Origin: Erpobdella octoculata
Taxonomy: Eukaryota > Annelida > Clitellata > Hirudinida > Erpobdellidae
Assembly (NCBI GenBank): GCA_963978895.1
Contig: OZ022240.1
Coordinates: 2,004,119-2,068,118 of the forward strand
Length of the DNA stretch: 64,000 nt
Direction: 5' to 3'
Positions 35,823 through 46,794 of the stretch are shown one piece after another. The translations under genes were made by a program, and so were the position numbers. The notes beneath the pieces were generated by a model. It did not search any database, was not told the DNA's origin, and was given only the letters and a program-made list of their open reading frames with translations. Each line of letters opens with the position of its first letter. Position 1 is the first letter of the stretch.

Positions 35823-37646
35823 ATGTCTGACGAGAAATTCATTGCGATGGGACAGGCTCTAGGCTATTCCGGGGAAGATTTAAGGAATTACGTCAAAGAG
35901 TTAAAGGATGAAGAAAGAGTTAAGAGATTAGAAGAACGTGAAGAAAAAAAACAAGAACGGGAAGAGCGGGAACGGGAACGTGAACACGAAGAGAAGAAGA
36001 CTCAAGAAGCTAAAGAAGAGCGGGAACGGGAACGTGAAGAGGCAGAGAGACAGAGGCAGCATGAATTGGAATTGAAAAAGCTGGAATTAGAGGCCCTAAC
36101 GAAAAAAGAGCCAAAGGTAGAGGCAACAAAGATTCCTTATCCAAAGTTTTCTGAAGGTGATGACATCGACGCATTTTTGCTGAGATTTGAGTCATTGGCA
36201 AAAGCCAATGGTCACCCTCAGAAGGATTGGGGAATGCTTCTAGGGTCGTTGCTTAGTGCGAAGACTTTGGAAGTGTTTGGCCAACTTAGCGATAGTCAGA
36301 TGCAGGACTACAGAACGGCAAAGGAGGCACTCCTTCGTCGTTTTGGGAAGTCAGCGGAAGACTATCGCATAATGTTTCGAGAGTCAAAGCCTGAACCGGA
36401 GGAGACCTGGGAACATTATCTAGTGCGGCTAGATAGCCACCTCAGGCGCTGGGTAGATCTCGCGGGCAAACAAAATCTGTTGTTTTTGTTTCTGAAAGAG
36501 CAGTTTTTCGGAAAGTGCCCGGCGGGAATGGTCGAATACTTGTTGGATAAAGAGAGCATAGATGTCAATGAGCTGTGCCTTTGGGTAAACAAGTACAGCC
36601 AAGCCCATCCAGAGAAGAGGTTGGCAAAATTGGACAGCAATAGCAGGATGGGTTGGAACCGGGGTCAGTCGGTCAGTGACGCCAAAATGGTTGAACCTCG
36701 CTGCTACAACTGTCATCAAACGGGGCACATGGCAAGAGAGTGTCGGCAGAGTAGCCCTAGTAATCCTGTACTTTTTCAAACACGGAAAGAGACGACTACG
36801 TCAGCACCATGCAAGGATTCCGGTGTTGTGAATGCATGCGCTGCCATGGTGATGGAAGAAAAAATGGATGAGGTGGAATTGAAGTGTGGATGCATTTTTC
36901 CTGTCATTGCGGATGGTTGTTTGCACTCAGGAGAAAAATTTAAATTAACCAGAGGGTTTGTGAACAGAAAACCGGTAAAAGTTTTGAGGGACACTGGCTG
37001 TACTTCCATAATAGTAAAGGAATCATTAGTGCACCCGCGTCAGATGACCGGAAGAACAAGACCCTGTGTTTTGATCGACGGCACAGTTCGAGTAGCTCCA
37101 ACAGCAGTGGTAAAAATCAAAACAGACTGGTTCAGAGGAACTAGAGAGGTGGTCTGCATGAAAAACCTACTTTGCGATCTCGTGCTGGGAAATGTTGAAG
37201 GGGTAAGAGGTTTTGATGCAATGGCGGCAGGAAAACGCTTTGGTCGGAAACCACAGAAATCCGCTTCCAACTACGACAGCACTCAGAGGAATGATCAGGT
37301 AAATTTTGGAAAATCGTCGGCTAACTCGGAGCTGTATCAAAGCAAGGAAAGAAACACGTCTGCCATTTCAAAAGTAGGAAATAAAGTTGAGGCAAAAGTT
37401 CAAGCTTTGAATCCGCCAAAAGAAAGACCAAGGCTCAATCTTCTGCCTAGAGGCCAACATGGAGGGGTGGGGAAAGTTGGAAAGTTGAATTCGGCAATCT
37501 TCGGAGATGCCCGCCCTGTTGACACAGCACGCAGAGAGATAGAGATTGAGAATAAGTTGAAAGGAAACTATTTCAAAGGCAAGGAGAACATCGGTGCTGA
37601 CTTTCTTAGTCGTAAAGAGAGTGACGATGTAATCAAGAAACACTGA
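35823..37646 (+). CDS. Gag-protease-like polyprotein with captured eIF4B-like segment
   Basis: From ATG (MSDEKFIAMGQALGYSGEDL) the frame runs 607 residues to TGA. Order: a charged KE/RE-rich coiled coil (residues about 25-100); a Gag capsid-like region (KIPYPKFSEGDDIDAFLLRF, YRTAKEALLRRFGKSAEDYR); a CCHC zinc knuckle CYNCHQTGHMAREC at about 294-307; and an aspartic-protease-like stretch with RDTGCTS and LLCDLVLGN. After this, where reverse transcriptase should begin, the frame enters ERPRLNLLPRG ... NSAIFGDARPVDTARREIE, which resembles the C-terminal half of translation initiation factor eIF4B. It ends with KGKENIGADFLSRK, the familiar end of a Gypsy-type RNase H. So pol has been lost and host-like sequence inserted without breaking the frame. 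The element must rely on enzymes from a relative. Confidence 0.9.
   Translation: MSDEKFIAMGQALGYSGEDLRNYVKELKDEERVKRLEEREEKKQEREEREREREHEEKKTQEAKEEREREREEAERQRQHELELKKLELEALTKKEPKVEATKIPYPKFSEGDDIDAFLLRFESLAKANGHPQKDWGMLLGSLLSAKTLEVFGQLSDSQMQDYRTAKEALLRRFGKSAEDYRIMFRESKPEPEETWEHYLVRLDSHLRRWVDLAGKQNLLFLFLKEQFFGKCPAGMVEYLLDKESIDVNELCLWVNKYSQAHPEKRLAKLDSNSRMGWNRGQSVSDAKMVEPRCYNCHQTGHMARECRQSSPSNPVLFQTRKETTTSAPCKDSGVVNACAAMVMEEKMDEVELKCGCIFPVIADGCLHSGEKFKLTRGFVNRKPVKVLRDTGCTSIIVKESLVHPRQMTGRTRPCVLIDGTVRVAPTAVVKIKTDWFRGTREVVCMKNLLCDLVLGNVEGVRGFDAMAAGKRFGRKPQKSASNYDSTQRNDQVNFGKSSANSELYQSKERNTSAISKVGNKVEAKVQALNPPKERPRLNLLPRGQHGGVGKVGKLNSAIFGDARPVDTARREIEIENKLKGNYFKGKENIGADFLSRKESDDVIKKH
37410..37562 (+). 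other. eIF4B-like host gene fragment captured in an LTR element
   Basis: Two conserved eIF4B motifs occur in the right order: RPRLNLLPRG (eIF4B RPKLNLKPRS type) and about 16 residues later NSAIFGDARPVDTARREIE (eIF4B SIFGGAKPVDTAAREREVE type). There is no intron between them, as expected if captured through RNA. The left boundary of the captured part is uncertain and could lie as far back as about 37220. Confidence 0.75.
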
Positions 37647-37675
37647 CGCGTTTCTTTTTTCGAAGAGGGGGGATA

Positions 37676-37899
37676 TGTAAGATGAAGATAATTCATCTTA
37701 CGTATTTTTCATAGTATTTGTTTATTTTATTTTATTATGTGTGCATTTTATTAGGATTGGATATTTCGTAACAATAAGTCATATATATATGTATATGTAT
37801 GTATATATATATATATGTATATATATGTATGTATATATATGTTTTTATATATATGTATGTGTGTATGTGTGTGCGTATTTACTAATTTTTTTTATCTAG

Positions 37900-37940
<41 letters not shown>

Positions 37941-38272
37941 TTTTCCTGATTTTGATTGGTAAGAATGTAAATATTATTTTGTGCATGAATTTTGAGAAAC
38001 TAGACAGTGTGTTATAAAGTTGAGTGTTCGAGAAGAAAAATAAAAGTTTAAAGAGACGTGCTGCAGAGAGAAATTGGAATTTACAAAAGATTTGTTAGAA
38101 CCGTGCGAAATTCTACAAAGTGAGAGAATTCAGTTTTATTTGAGTCCAGTTAAAAGATTTATTTTTCAAGGGAGAATAATTAAGTTAAAATAAATTCGAG
38201 AAATATTGTGATATAAATAACTTCGACTTTAACGTTACGAATCGCTAGAAAGCATATTCCTCTACGTTTACA
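37676..38272 (+). repeat. Right LTR (597 bp)
   Basis: It has the same length as the left LTR and reads identically by eye. It is preceded by the purine-rich tract and followed by the target duplication AACCG. Confidence 0.95.
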
Positions 38273-39585
38273 AACCGAACGTTCGAAATTAGGGGCATAT
38301 AATTAAACACATAATTAAAACACATCACACCACCCTCAGATATACATACATCCCGTCTAAATTGTCTCAGACAGATACAGACGTAAATCAATCACTCAAT
38401 CATTCTTATTTCCACGCCTGAGTCGAGGTCGTGCAGTATAGGCGGATGATTCACAGGGACGGAAGAATCAGCTCAGCAACCGAATAGTGTAGTCTCCAGA
38501 TGAATATCAACGAGATACATCTTTTCTTTCAACAAAAGAATAAAAGCAAACGAGTGGAAAGTTACCAGTGAAAGTTACAAACCAAAAATTTACAGAAACA
38601 AACAAAAAATCTATTTTATTATATATTTACATTTCGTACACTTAAACTTCGCCGTTTGCCATTTTCTAAAAATTTCGTTGAAGAGAAGTTGGTCTGATGT
38701 TAGGTACTTACACATAAAATCAATAAAAAACGGAACAAACACACTCATTACATATACAAGTACAAAAGCAAACAACCAATCAGCGCACACTCCCATCGAG
38801 CTTAATTTCCATGCCTAAATGCCGGTAATAAAAAAAAAATAGCGCATAGAAAAATGACCTTGAAATTGGGAAAAAACTATTTTCAGCAGATCATATAAAA
38901 AATATTTAAATGTCTGTTTTTTGTATGCTGAATCAACACTGGAAAACAAGCAATCAGTCAGCTCGATGATGATCGTGGTAATCGAAAGATGATTGTCGGC
39001 CAGATTAGACTAATCATAATACGACTTACAACTACTATGGGTATATTATATTATAAATTAACAACTGTGTGTGATTTAAGAGGAAATTGTCGTGTACACA
39101 CATTCAGAGGAACAGGAAGAGGATGAAGACATACAAACAGACATACAGAGACAGACGGGAGATGCCATCTCACGGATACGAGTAAAACACGTGTACCATA
39201 ATAAATCTCCATGGCGACAGGGATGTAATTTAGACGACTCAGATTATTTTCCAGTGTAATTTTTCTTTTTATTTCCAACAACCGATTTAGGCAATTTTTA
39301 AATAAATGATTTTATCCATTAATGAAAACAGAAACAATCCAATTTCACGGCGAGAGAACTTTAATTCATTTATAACTTTTTGCAAGCCCACAATTCACCG
39401 TGGGGTTATTAGCGTCTATAACAACATCCGATCACTATCTGTTCCACCCCCCCCCATAACCATTTTCATCCGTGTCACTACAATGGCTTGGTGAAACACT
39501 GGTGAGGTCTACGAAAACGTATTATAAAATGCAATACATCGAGCCTCAACGTAGTCATTGTGGTATACACCTTTGCATATATAAA

Positions 39586-39690
39586 TACACACATACATAC
39601 ATACATACATACATACATACATACATACATACATACACATACATACATACATACATACATACATACATACATACATACATACATACATAC
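39586..39690. repeat. (CATA)n microsatellite
   Basis: About 25 copies of the ACAT tetranucleotide with one dinucleotide interruption near 39638. The Tyr/Cys/Met-rich frames across it are artefacts. Confidence 0.96.
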
Positions 39691-40526
39691 ACACACTTGT
39701 ACAAACATTGAGCTATTGCTTTCAGCAGCAATCCGGAAAAAACGGATGACGTGATGGAGACAGCAGTGTATAAGATGGGTTGGTGTACAAGTGTACAGTG
39801 AGCGACATGGGTTGGAGTTGCAAGTGTGTACAAAGCATGAGATGCATGCAGATTATTACATCCAGATACAGCTAGTTTGCAGTCAGTTTCCACTCCACGT
39901 ATGAGTAAACTCAGTAATTCTCACTCAAATGTAGTACGCGACTGCTATAAGTTCCTTGTCGAAACGAAAAACAATGCGCTCCAGCGCTCCAGGTAGTGAG
40001 AGATAGGACGATAGGATACCTCCTTCCTTACCTAAACAGGGTTCAGACAGACAAGAGATGGGGCAGGCAGGCACTTTTATACATAAACAAATCCCCGATA
40101 CGACTGTCGAGAACATTCTGCAGCAGATTTAAAATGGCGACGAAAGGTTTCACAAGAAACCATCCCCGACGGAATGATGAAAACAAAAAATTGAATCTCC
40201 ACGTATGCAATATTGTTCGGAATCTAATGAAGACATAGAAACTGCTGTTAATTTTTCCTGCCACCGAAAAGCAGCAAAGATGGCGGTGAGTTTTTACAAA
40301 AGGAAGAAGAATGATATTTCATTTCCATGTCTAAATCTGTCCAACGTGGCGGTCTCCTCCCTCTCCCCCTCCAGTTGAACGGATTTCATTTCCCTTCAAC
40401 TGAGCGTTGATGCAGTGAACATCAAAGTGTGTATACGAGTGAGTGAATGAGTGAGTGAGTGAGTTAGTGAGTGAGTGAGTGGATACATCCAACAAACAGG
40501 ATAAAAGTGGAAAGGAAGTGAGAGAG

Positions 40527-40529
<3 letters not shown>

Positions 40530-40613
<84 letters not shown>
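40530..40613. repeat. (GA)n microsatellite
   Basis: About 42 GA dinucleotides without interruption, preceded by GTGAGTGA repeats at about 40440-40480. Confidence 0.96.
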
Positions 40614-40614
<1 letters not shown>

Positions 40615-41563
40615 AACAGCCGGCAAGCCTCATAAAGACATCTGTTTTCATCAGCAAACAAGCGAAATTAACAATAATAATAATGATGATAATGATCAGT
40701 TTCTATTCTCAGAAAACTAATGATGATGATGATGATGATGATCTTATCTCAAGCATTTTGACTCGTCAAAATTCAAAAAAATGAGAGAGAGAGGGTGGTA
40801 GAAAGAAAGAGAGAGGGAAGGAGAAAGAAAGAGAGATGACACGCAACTCTCTGCTAATAAATTTTTTTCTATTACAAAGATATCGAGTTATGAAACTCGA
40901 CCTAAATACCATTAAATGGACCAATCACTTGGCGACGCGTCATGCGTTGCTGTGTCAAGCAAGTAACAAGTATAAAACTAACCAGTGACCTTATAAGACA
41001 GGTAAGAAGTTAGACAGGCCGAATGAAGATCAACTCGACGTCCAATCAAGAGCCAGGAAAAATCTGACACATAAAGAAACACATACAAAAGCATACACAG
41101 AGAGACACACACACACACCTAGACGTAGATCTTTGGTTGTGAAAGAGAAAGAAAAGCGCTCATCATCTTCTCAAGCTTGATCAAAAAGCTCGCATCATTA
41201 TCAGGTTAAATGTTGAAGTTCTTTGAACTTGTCAGCCTACACAGCCGGAGTGATGATGAGGTGGCGGTGGTGGCTCCCTAACAAGTCATTTCAGGTGAAC
41301 ACGGTAATGAAGTTAAAAAAAGTTTAAAAAATACATTAAATGTTGACATGACGATTTCAACCAGAAACGGGCCATCTCAAAAGAACATTTTTAAAAAAGT
41401 AAGAGGGAGAGAAAGAAAGTGAGGTAGAGAGAAAGGAAGACGGCAGACATTTAATAAATTACCTTCTCTTATTATATAGAATACAATTTTAACCAATACA
41501 GAGATATGACGCTGGATTTAAAACATACATCATTAAAATATTTTTTTAATTAGTACTACTTCT

Positions 41564-41595
41564 ACTACCATTACTACTACTACTACTACTACCAT

Positions 41596-41670
<75 letters not shown>

Positions 41671-41672
41671 AG
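41564..41672. repeat. (CTA)n microsatellite
   Basis: About 35 CTA triplets with two CATTA interruptions. A poly-serine frame on the opposite strand is not a gene. Confidence 0.96.
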
Positions 41673-42904
41673 CAACCGCCACCACTGCTACGGATGGATG
41701 GATGGAGAGAAAGCTGTCTCGACAACGCAGCGTTTACCAGACGACTTGGCTGGCTGAAACTTCTTTTTTTATCCTTCCTTCCGCTTTTCCTCTCAGCTTT
41801 CGATTTATGGATTTCATGTTGTGAGTACAAATATATTCGGATCTTTTTTTTTATTTTTCCATGTTTTTATTACATTTTTTTTGAAAAAAATTTTTTTTTT
41901 CTACAATTCGCATCCTATGGAACGAAACTAAAAAAAATCAGATTTGAAAAACAGCTTTAATCAAATAAATTGAAGATTGGTATCGCAACATTCACCGGAC
42001 CTTATATCTCTTGGTTTTGGAAGACACATTTAATAACAAAATATATCTAAGCGAATGAAAAAGCAGCCGGGGGGGAGGGGTGAACCACGCCCACTGTACA
42101 TTTCTTTTTTAAAGGACCGTTCGATGACAAACAATATATTCCAATTTCGTTCTTTTTGTGCAATAGCGGTTGGCAAGAGTCGTGAGAGACCACTGGCCAA
42201 TCAAATATTAAAAAAAAAACTATCCCCTGAGCTCACGGAAAAAAAATTATAGAAAAAAAGTGTAATATGGAATGGAAAAAATGAGAGCAAGAAAGAGACA
42301 GGCAGATAGATAAAGAGAAAATAGTGAGAGAAAGATAAGGTGACAACAAATCAACACATTTTCAATAAGACAGGAAGTGAGCAAGCAAACAAGCAAGTTG
42401 TTGTTGTTGTTCCTTCGCCATGGTTATCTTCCTCCTTATCTTCATCTCCAGAAAAAAAAAACATTATTTTCACATTTCTTCATAATAAAACCACACTGAA
42501 ATATGAAATATTCTCTTCAAATGGTTCTGCTAACGACCTCTAAAACACATTATGGTAATGACATTTCAACTAAGGTCATTTTCCTTACCATTTCCAGCGC
42601 CTGCCTTCCAGACAGAAGCAGCTTGCTTCCTGGACAACCGAAGAAGCTGTGACCATCTGGTGGCAAATGACATTCCAGACGTCAAAACAGTCGATATGGA
42701 GAGACTTAGTGGCACAGACGCAGACAGTAGCTGCAATGGCAGCAACATTTGCATCCACACCCGAGGTCGTGAATAGGTGCATTTGTTTGTACGTTCATTT
42801 AATGTATGCAACTGTTTGTGTGAATGTGTTTGTATGTCTGAATGTGCATCTGTGTCCATCATAAGCTCCTCTGATGTACCAGACATAGACATTGTGTCTG
42901 GTGC

Positions 42905-42958
42905 TGTGTGTGTGTTTGTGTGCGTGTGCGCGTGTGTGTGTGTGTGTGTGTGTGTGTG
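42905..42958. repeat. (GT)n microsatellite
   Basis: A GT-dinucleotide run with a few GC interruptions, part of a longer GT-rich stretch starting near 42790. Confidence 0.9.
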
Positions 42959-43317
42959 GGCAGTGTGGTCATTCGTAAGCAAAATTTGTAGAATCGCATG
43001 GCAGTGTGAAAATGATGAGTTATTGATTCCTACCGATCAACATTATCATTATAAAACCGTCAAAAAACAGAAACTGATCATTTTTTAGCACTTTCACCAT
43101 TTAACTACCGGTATACAAGTATATTTATTTATTTATTTAAGAATTACCTATTTTTTTCAAATATGATTAATTCTCAAAACAACAAATGGGAGAAAACAAA
43201 AAAGGCTCATCGCTTTGCAAATTAAATTTCGCCCACACACCGAGACAAAAAAAAGCATAAATTGAATTAAACAATCACAAATTATAATATAGTGAACATA
43301 TAACATAACAAGTAAAG

Positions 43318-43575
43318 GAAAAAACGAGTTTTGTAACACAAACTTTAATTTCAAATACACCCGATTTAGAAATACGAAAGATGTTCAATTTTTTTTTTTT
43401 TAAATTGAATCATGTATTGTCATCCAATACAAAGCTATGCTGAAAGTTTCAGCTTCTCAGCTAGTCAAAAAGCTGGTTAAATTTTACTTGTAAGACTTGC
43501 GTACAGAGAAAGCCACACACACACACACAAACAAACATACAGAGATTGTAACCTAAATAAAAGTTTGTAAAAAAC
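43318..43575 (+). repeat. Dispersed unclassified repeat, copy 2
   Basis: It runs from GAAAAAACGAGTTTTGTAAC through AATCATGTATTGTCATCCAA, TTTCAGCTTCTCAGCTAGTC and a CA run to TAAATAAAAGTTTGTAAAAA. It is similar over its full length to copy 3 at 44862-45243 and, reversed and deleted, to copy 1. There is no target duplication or terminal repeat I can define. Confidence 0.8.
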
Positions 43576-44861
43576 AAGCCAAATTGAGCTAGTAATAATC
43601 ACATTGCACTGAGGTAACCATAATAATGAATTCTGTGTTGAGTATGGTTTTCACGTAACACATGAATAAATAACTTTATTTTGAATGTATTTAATCAGCA
43701 CACATGTTTTTTTTTTCATGCATGCAAATTTAAATTTCACAAGAGTTTTAATTTAAAGACAAGAAAAGATTTCAAATATAAAAGCACAATTTTCAAAATT
43801 CTCTATATAATATGTAGACTGATATTTCGGAACCAGGGTTTACTTTTCACCAAAAAAAAACACCTAATAACAGTAATGCTAACAAATGATATTAATAGTA
43901 ATAATAATAATAATAATAACAATTGTATTACTGCATTCCACGATAACAGACAACAGAAAATCGATAACAGACAACAGAAAATCGCCACCCGTAACAGACA
44001 AAACAACAACAAAATATTTTTTTAATTCAGAACAACAAGAGCTACAAGACCAAGAAAATGGCGTTTCATAGATTTGAAAGCACCGAATCAGTTATAGTAA
44101 TTTATGTAAGAACCTAATAATTCTTCAAATACAAAAACTATACTGGTGTAGCTACTGTAGCTTAACTGACTCACACAATTTATTGCAATCGACCTACTCT
44201 TCTCACTACACTAAATACTAAAACTGACTATGATGTACACAACATTTCTATAAACTAGCTTTATTTTCATGTCTGTGTGTACGCCTGTACTGTGTGTGCG
44301 TGGGTCGACGACTCACTCGAGCAGACACACACACACACATACACGGATATTGCTTATTTTTATTATAATTTGCGTAACTCTAAGATCTTTGGAAGATTTA
44401 ATTTTATTTAATTCTAGCTAGTCTAGTAAGAGAGGTCTGAGCATTCATTAATGTCAAGTGTTCTACTTGACTTTCTTTCTGTATTTCATTTTAAAACAAG
44501 TAATAAAAAATAGAAATAAAACAATAAAATAAATACCTACAGGCAAGATATACATATTTTCAAGATGTTTTTATCAGTTAGGTGTGTCCTCATTAATGCA
44601 TTAAAAAGGTATATATTGTTAATAATTCTGCTGGAAAACCCCATTAAAATACTGAATGGTAAACTCGTGGTCCATAAAAATCAATAGACCAAAGAAATAA
44701 ATACATGAAATTATAGATATATAAAAGAATAAGTGAAAAGCCACAGTCCACATGAACATAGCCAACTTTAAGACTTAGAAATCACTGACAACAAATTAAG
44801 GAGAGTTCATGATGCATCAAAGCATTGCCTTCAAATGAATGAAGTTTAAAAACAAGTAAAG

Positions 44862-45243
44862 GAAAACGAGTTTTTCAACACAAACTTTGATTTCAAATAC
44901 ACTCGACTTAGAAATACGAAAGATGTTCAAATTAAGTTTTTTTTTAATTGAATCATGTATTGTCATCCAATATAAAGCTGTGCTGACAGTTTCAGCTTCC
45001 TAGCTAGTCGAAAAGCTGGTTAAATTTTACTTGCAAGATTTGAGTACAGAGAAAGCCACACACACACACACACACACACATTGAATCATGTATTGCCATC
45101 CAACATAAAGCTGTGCTGACAGTTTCAGCTTCCTAGCTAGTCGAAAAGCTGGTTAAATTTTACTTGCAAGATTTGAGTACAGAGAAAGCCACACACAGAC
45201 ACAAACAGAGATTGTAACCTAAATAAAAGTTTGTAAAAAAATA
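44862..45243 (+). repeat. Dispersed unclassified repeat, copy 3 with internal tandem duplication
   Basis: It has the same order of motifs as copy 2, but the stretch from TTGAATCATGTATTG through the CA run is present twice (about 44947-45078 and 45080-45200). Both ends match copy 2, including TAAATAAAAGTTTGTAAAAA. Confidence 0.8.
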
Positions 45244-46794
45244 TATATTGACGTGAGTGAAACAAATTTCCTTACGAAATGATGCATTTCAATTTTTCAA
45301 AAAACCTCACCATCTTTTGTGCACTAGCTTCTACAACAATATGTCTACGCTACAATATAACAACATCCCAACTCACACAAATGCATTTTACACTCTTACA
45401 CTGAAATCTTCTAAAAAGATTTACCAAATTTTAATTTATATTATATCCATCTGATATATAAAAAAAACTTAAGTTCACATATTCATTAGTTGACCTGAAT
45501 AGGTGTTTTTCTAGTCTCAGATCTTTTTTAGAGAGGTGTAATGTAGACTCTTTTTTAGCTTATTTAATAAATAATTGAATAATTAGTTGACATGTCCATA
45601 GCACGTAGCACTATCTGCGACACACTCATCTGCATATTATATTATGATTTTTTTTAATGTGTTAATCAAGAGCTTCTTAGTTAGAGTTCATGATGTCCAA
45701 CTACTACTACTACTACTACTGCAACACCTAGTAACAGGTAACAGAAATGAAACAGACCCTTCCCGGCTTTCCTAAAAAAATGCGTAGCTTGTCTCAGTTA
45801 AATAACTAACCCAAATAATCTAATAATTAATTTAAACACATTAAAATAGGTTATTTAATGTAATATTTAAAAAAATTACAAACCTCTCTAATGAAAAAGA
45901 CTATGCAGACCACGTAAATATCTGAAGACCCAGCAGCATACCAGTTGCGGCAAGGCTACGACAACAGGCTACAGTTGCAGCTTTATATATATAACGTTGC
46001 CTGTCTGACATCTGCAAAAACTTAATATGCAAAAATATTTTGCTTAGACATTTTAATGAATTATCAGTTTTACTATGTGAGTTTTTAATATTTTGAAAAT
46101 GTTTCTTACAATAAAACGCTTCTTTTGGCAGTTTTATTATTTTATTTGTCTGAGTTTTTTGTTTTTTTTTCAACTCAACTAAACGGTCGATTATTCTCAA
46201 AATTAAATATTTAAATTAATTATTATTTATTATATTTAACTGATTAAATTCATTGAATAAAGGATTCTGATTAACCGCAGAAATCGGCTAATAAGCCAAC
46301 CCCGAAACTAGTAGAAAAGTGAGTGAGAATTTCAATGCCGTTCGCAAGGGAACATGGCTTAAAACTGTTCAATTTATAACATCTGATAAAAATGTTGACT
46401 AATAAAACTTTCTTTAGAAAAATACTTATAGTTTTCGAAATGTAATTATTAATATTAAGTGGCTTATATAATGTTGGAGATGTCTCTTAATGACAGTCAA
46501 AATAGCAAACTTATATGATATACTTTTTTGAAAGGCTTATTTGACTTGTTTTAAGACTGAGTTTGTAGGAAATATATGCCTTTATATGGGTAACATGAAG
46601 CAGATCATAATTTGATCAGCCCAATTGTCTTTTTTCTGCCTCCTAACTAATATACCTATGTCTATATATAGAATCGGGCTTTATTGGTAAACTTTGAAAA
46701 CGAATATGCGACCAGTATTTACAGCGGACTATTTTAAATCAGAAAAAAAACAAATCTGTGATTGATCTGTACTTAATCTCGATCGTTTAAAAAA

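Larger units (their letters stand above)
35120..38277 (+). mobile_element. Complete young LTR retrotransposon, non-autonomous, with 5-bp target duplication
   Basis: Two 597-bp LTRs (35125-35721 and 37676-38272) begin TGTAAG and end TTTACA. I see no difference between them, even in their AT microsatellites. The 5-bp target duplication AACCG is at 35120-35124 and 38273-38277. A primer-binding site TGGTGACCTCGACG starts about 2 bases after the left LTR, and a purine-rich tract (GAAGAGGGGGGAT) precedes the right LTR. The internal region has one long ORF (Gag, zinc knuckle, protease-like, eIF4B-like segment, RNase H tail); reverse transcriptase and integrase are absent. A Gypsy-like origin is inferred from the protease and RNase H remnants. 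It inserted about 1.27 kb upstream of the hillarin start. Confidence 0.96.
38278..46794. other. Gene-poor intergenic block rich in simple repeats
   Basis: About 8.5 kb between the LTR element and MAP3K1. I see no exon with family resemblance. It holds tetra-, di- and trinucleotide arrays, two copies of a dispersed repeat (43318-43575, 44862-45243), and a small direct repeat AACAGACAACAGAAAATCG at about 43944 and 43965. Short or unconserved genes cannot be excluded. Confidence 0.6.

Noticed and set aside
40331..40784. Leu/Ser and Arg/Glu repeat frames
   Set aside because: They are readings of the (GA)n microsatellite.
41546..41830. Poly-serine open frame
   Set aside because: It is the minus-strand reading of a (CTA)n microsatellite.
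42552..43088. Overlapping frames of 71-138 codons
   Set aside because: They arise from GT/CA-rich low-complexity DNA with no family resemblance.
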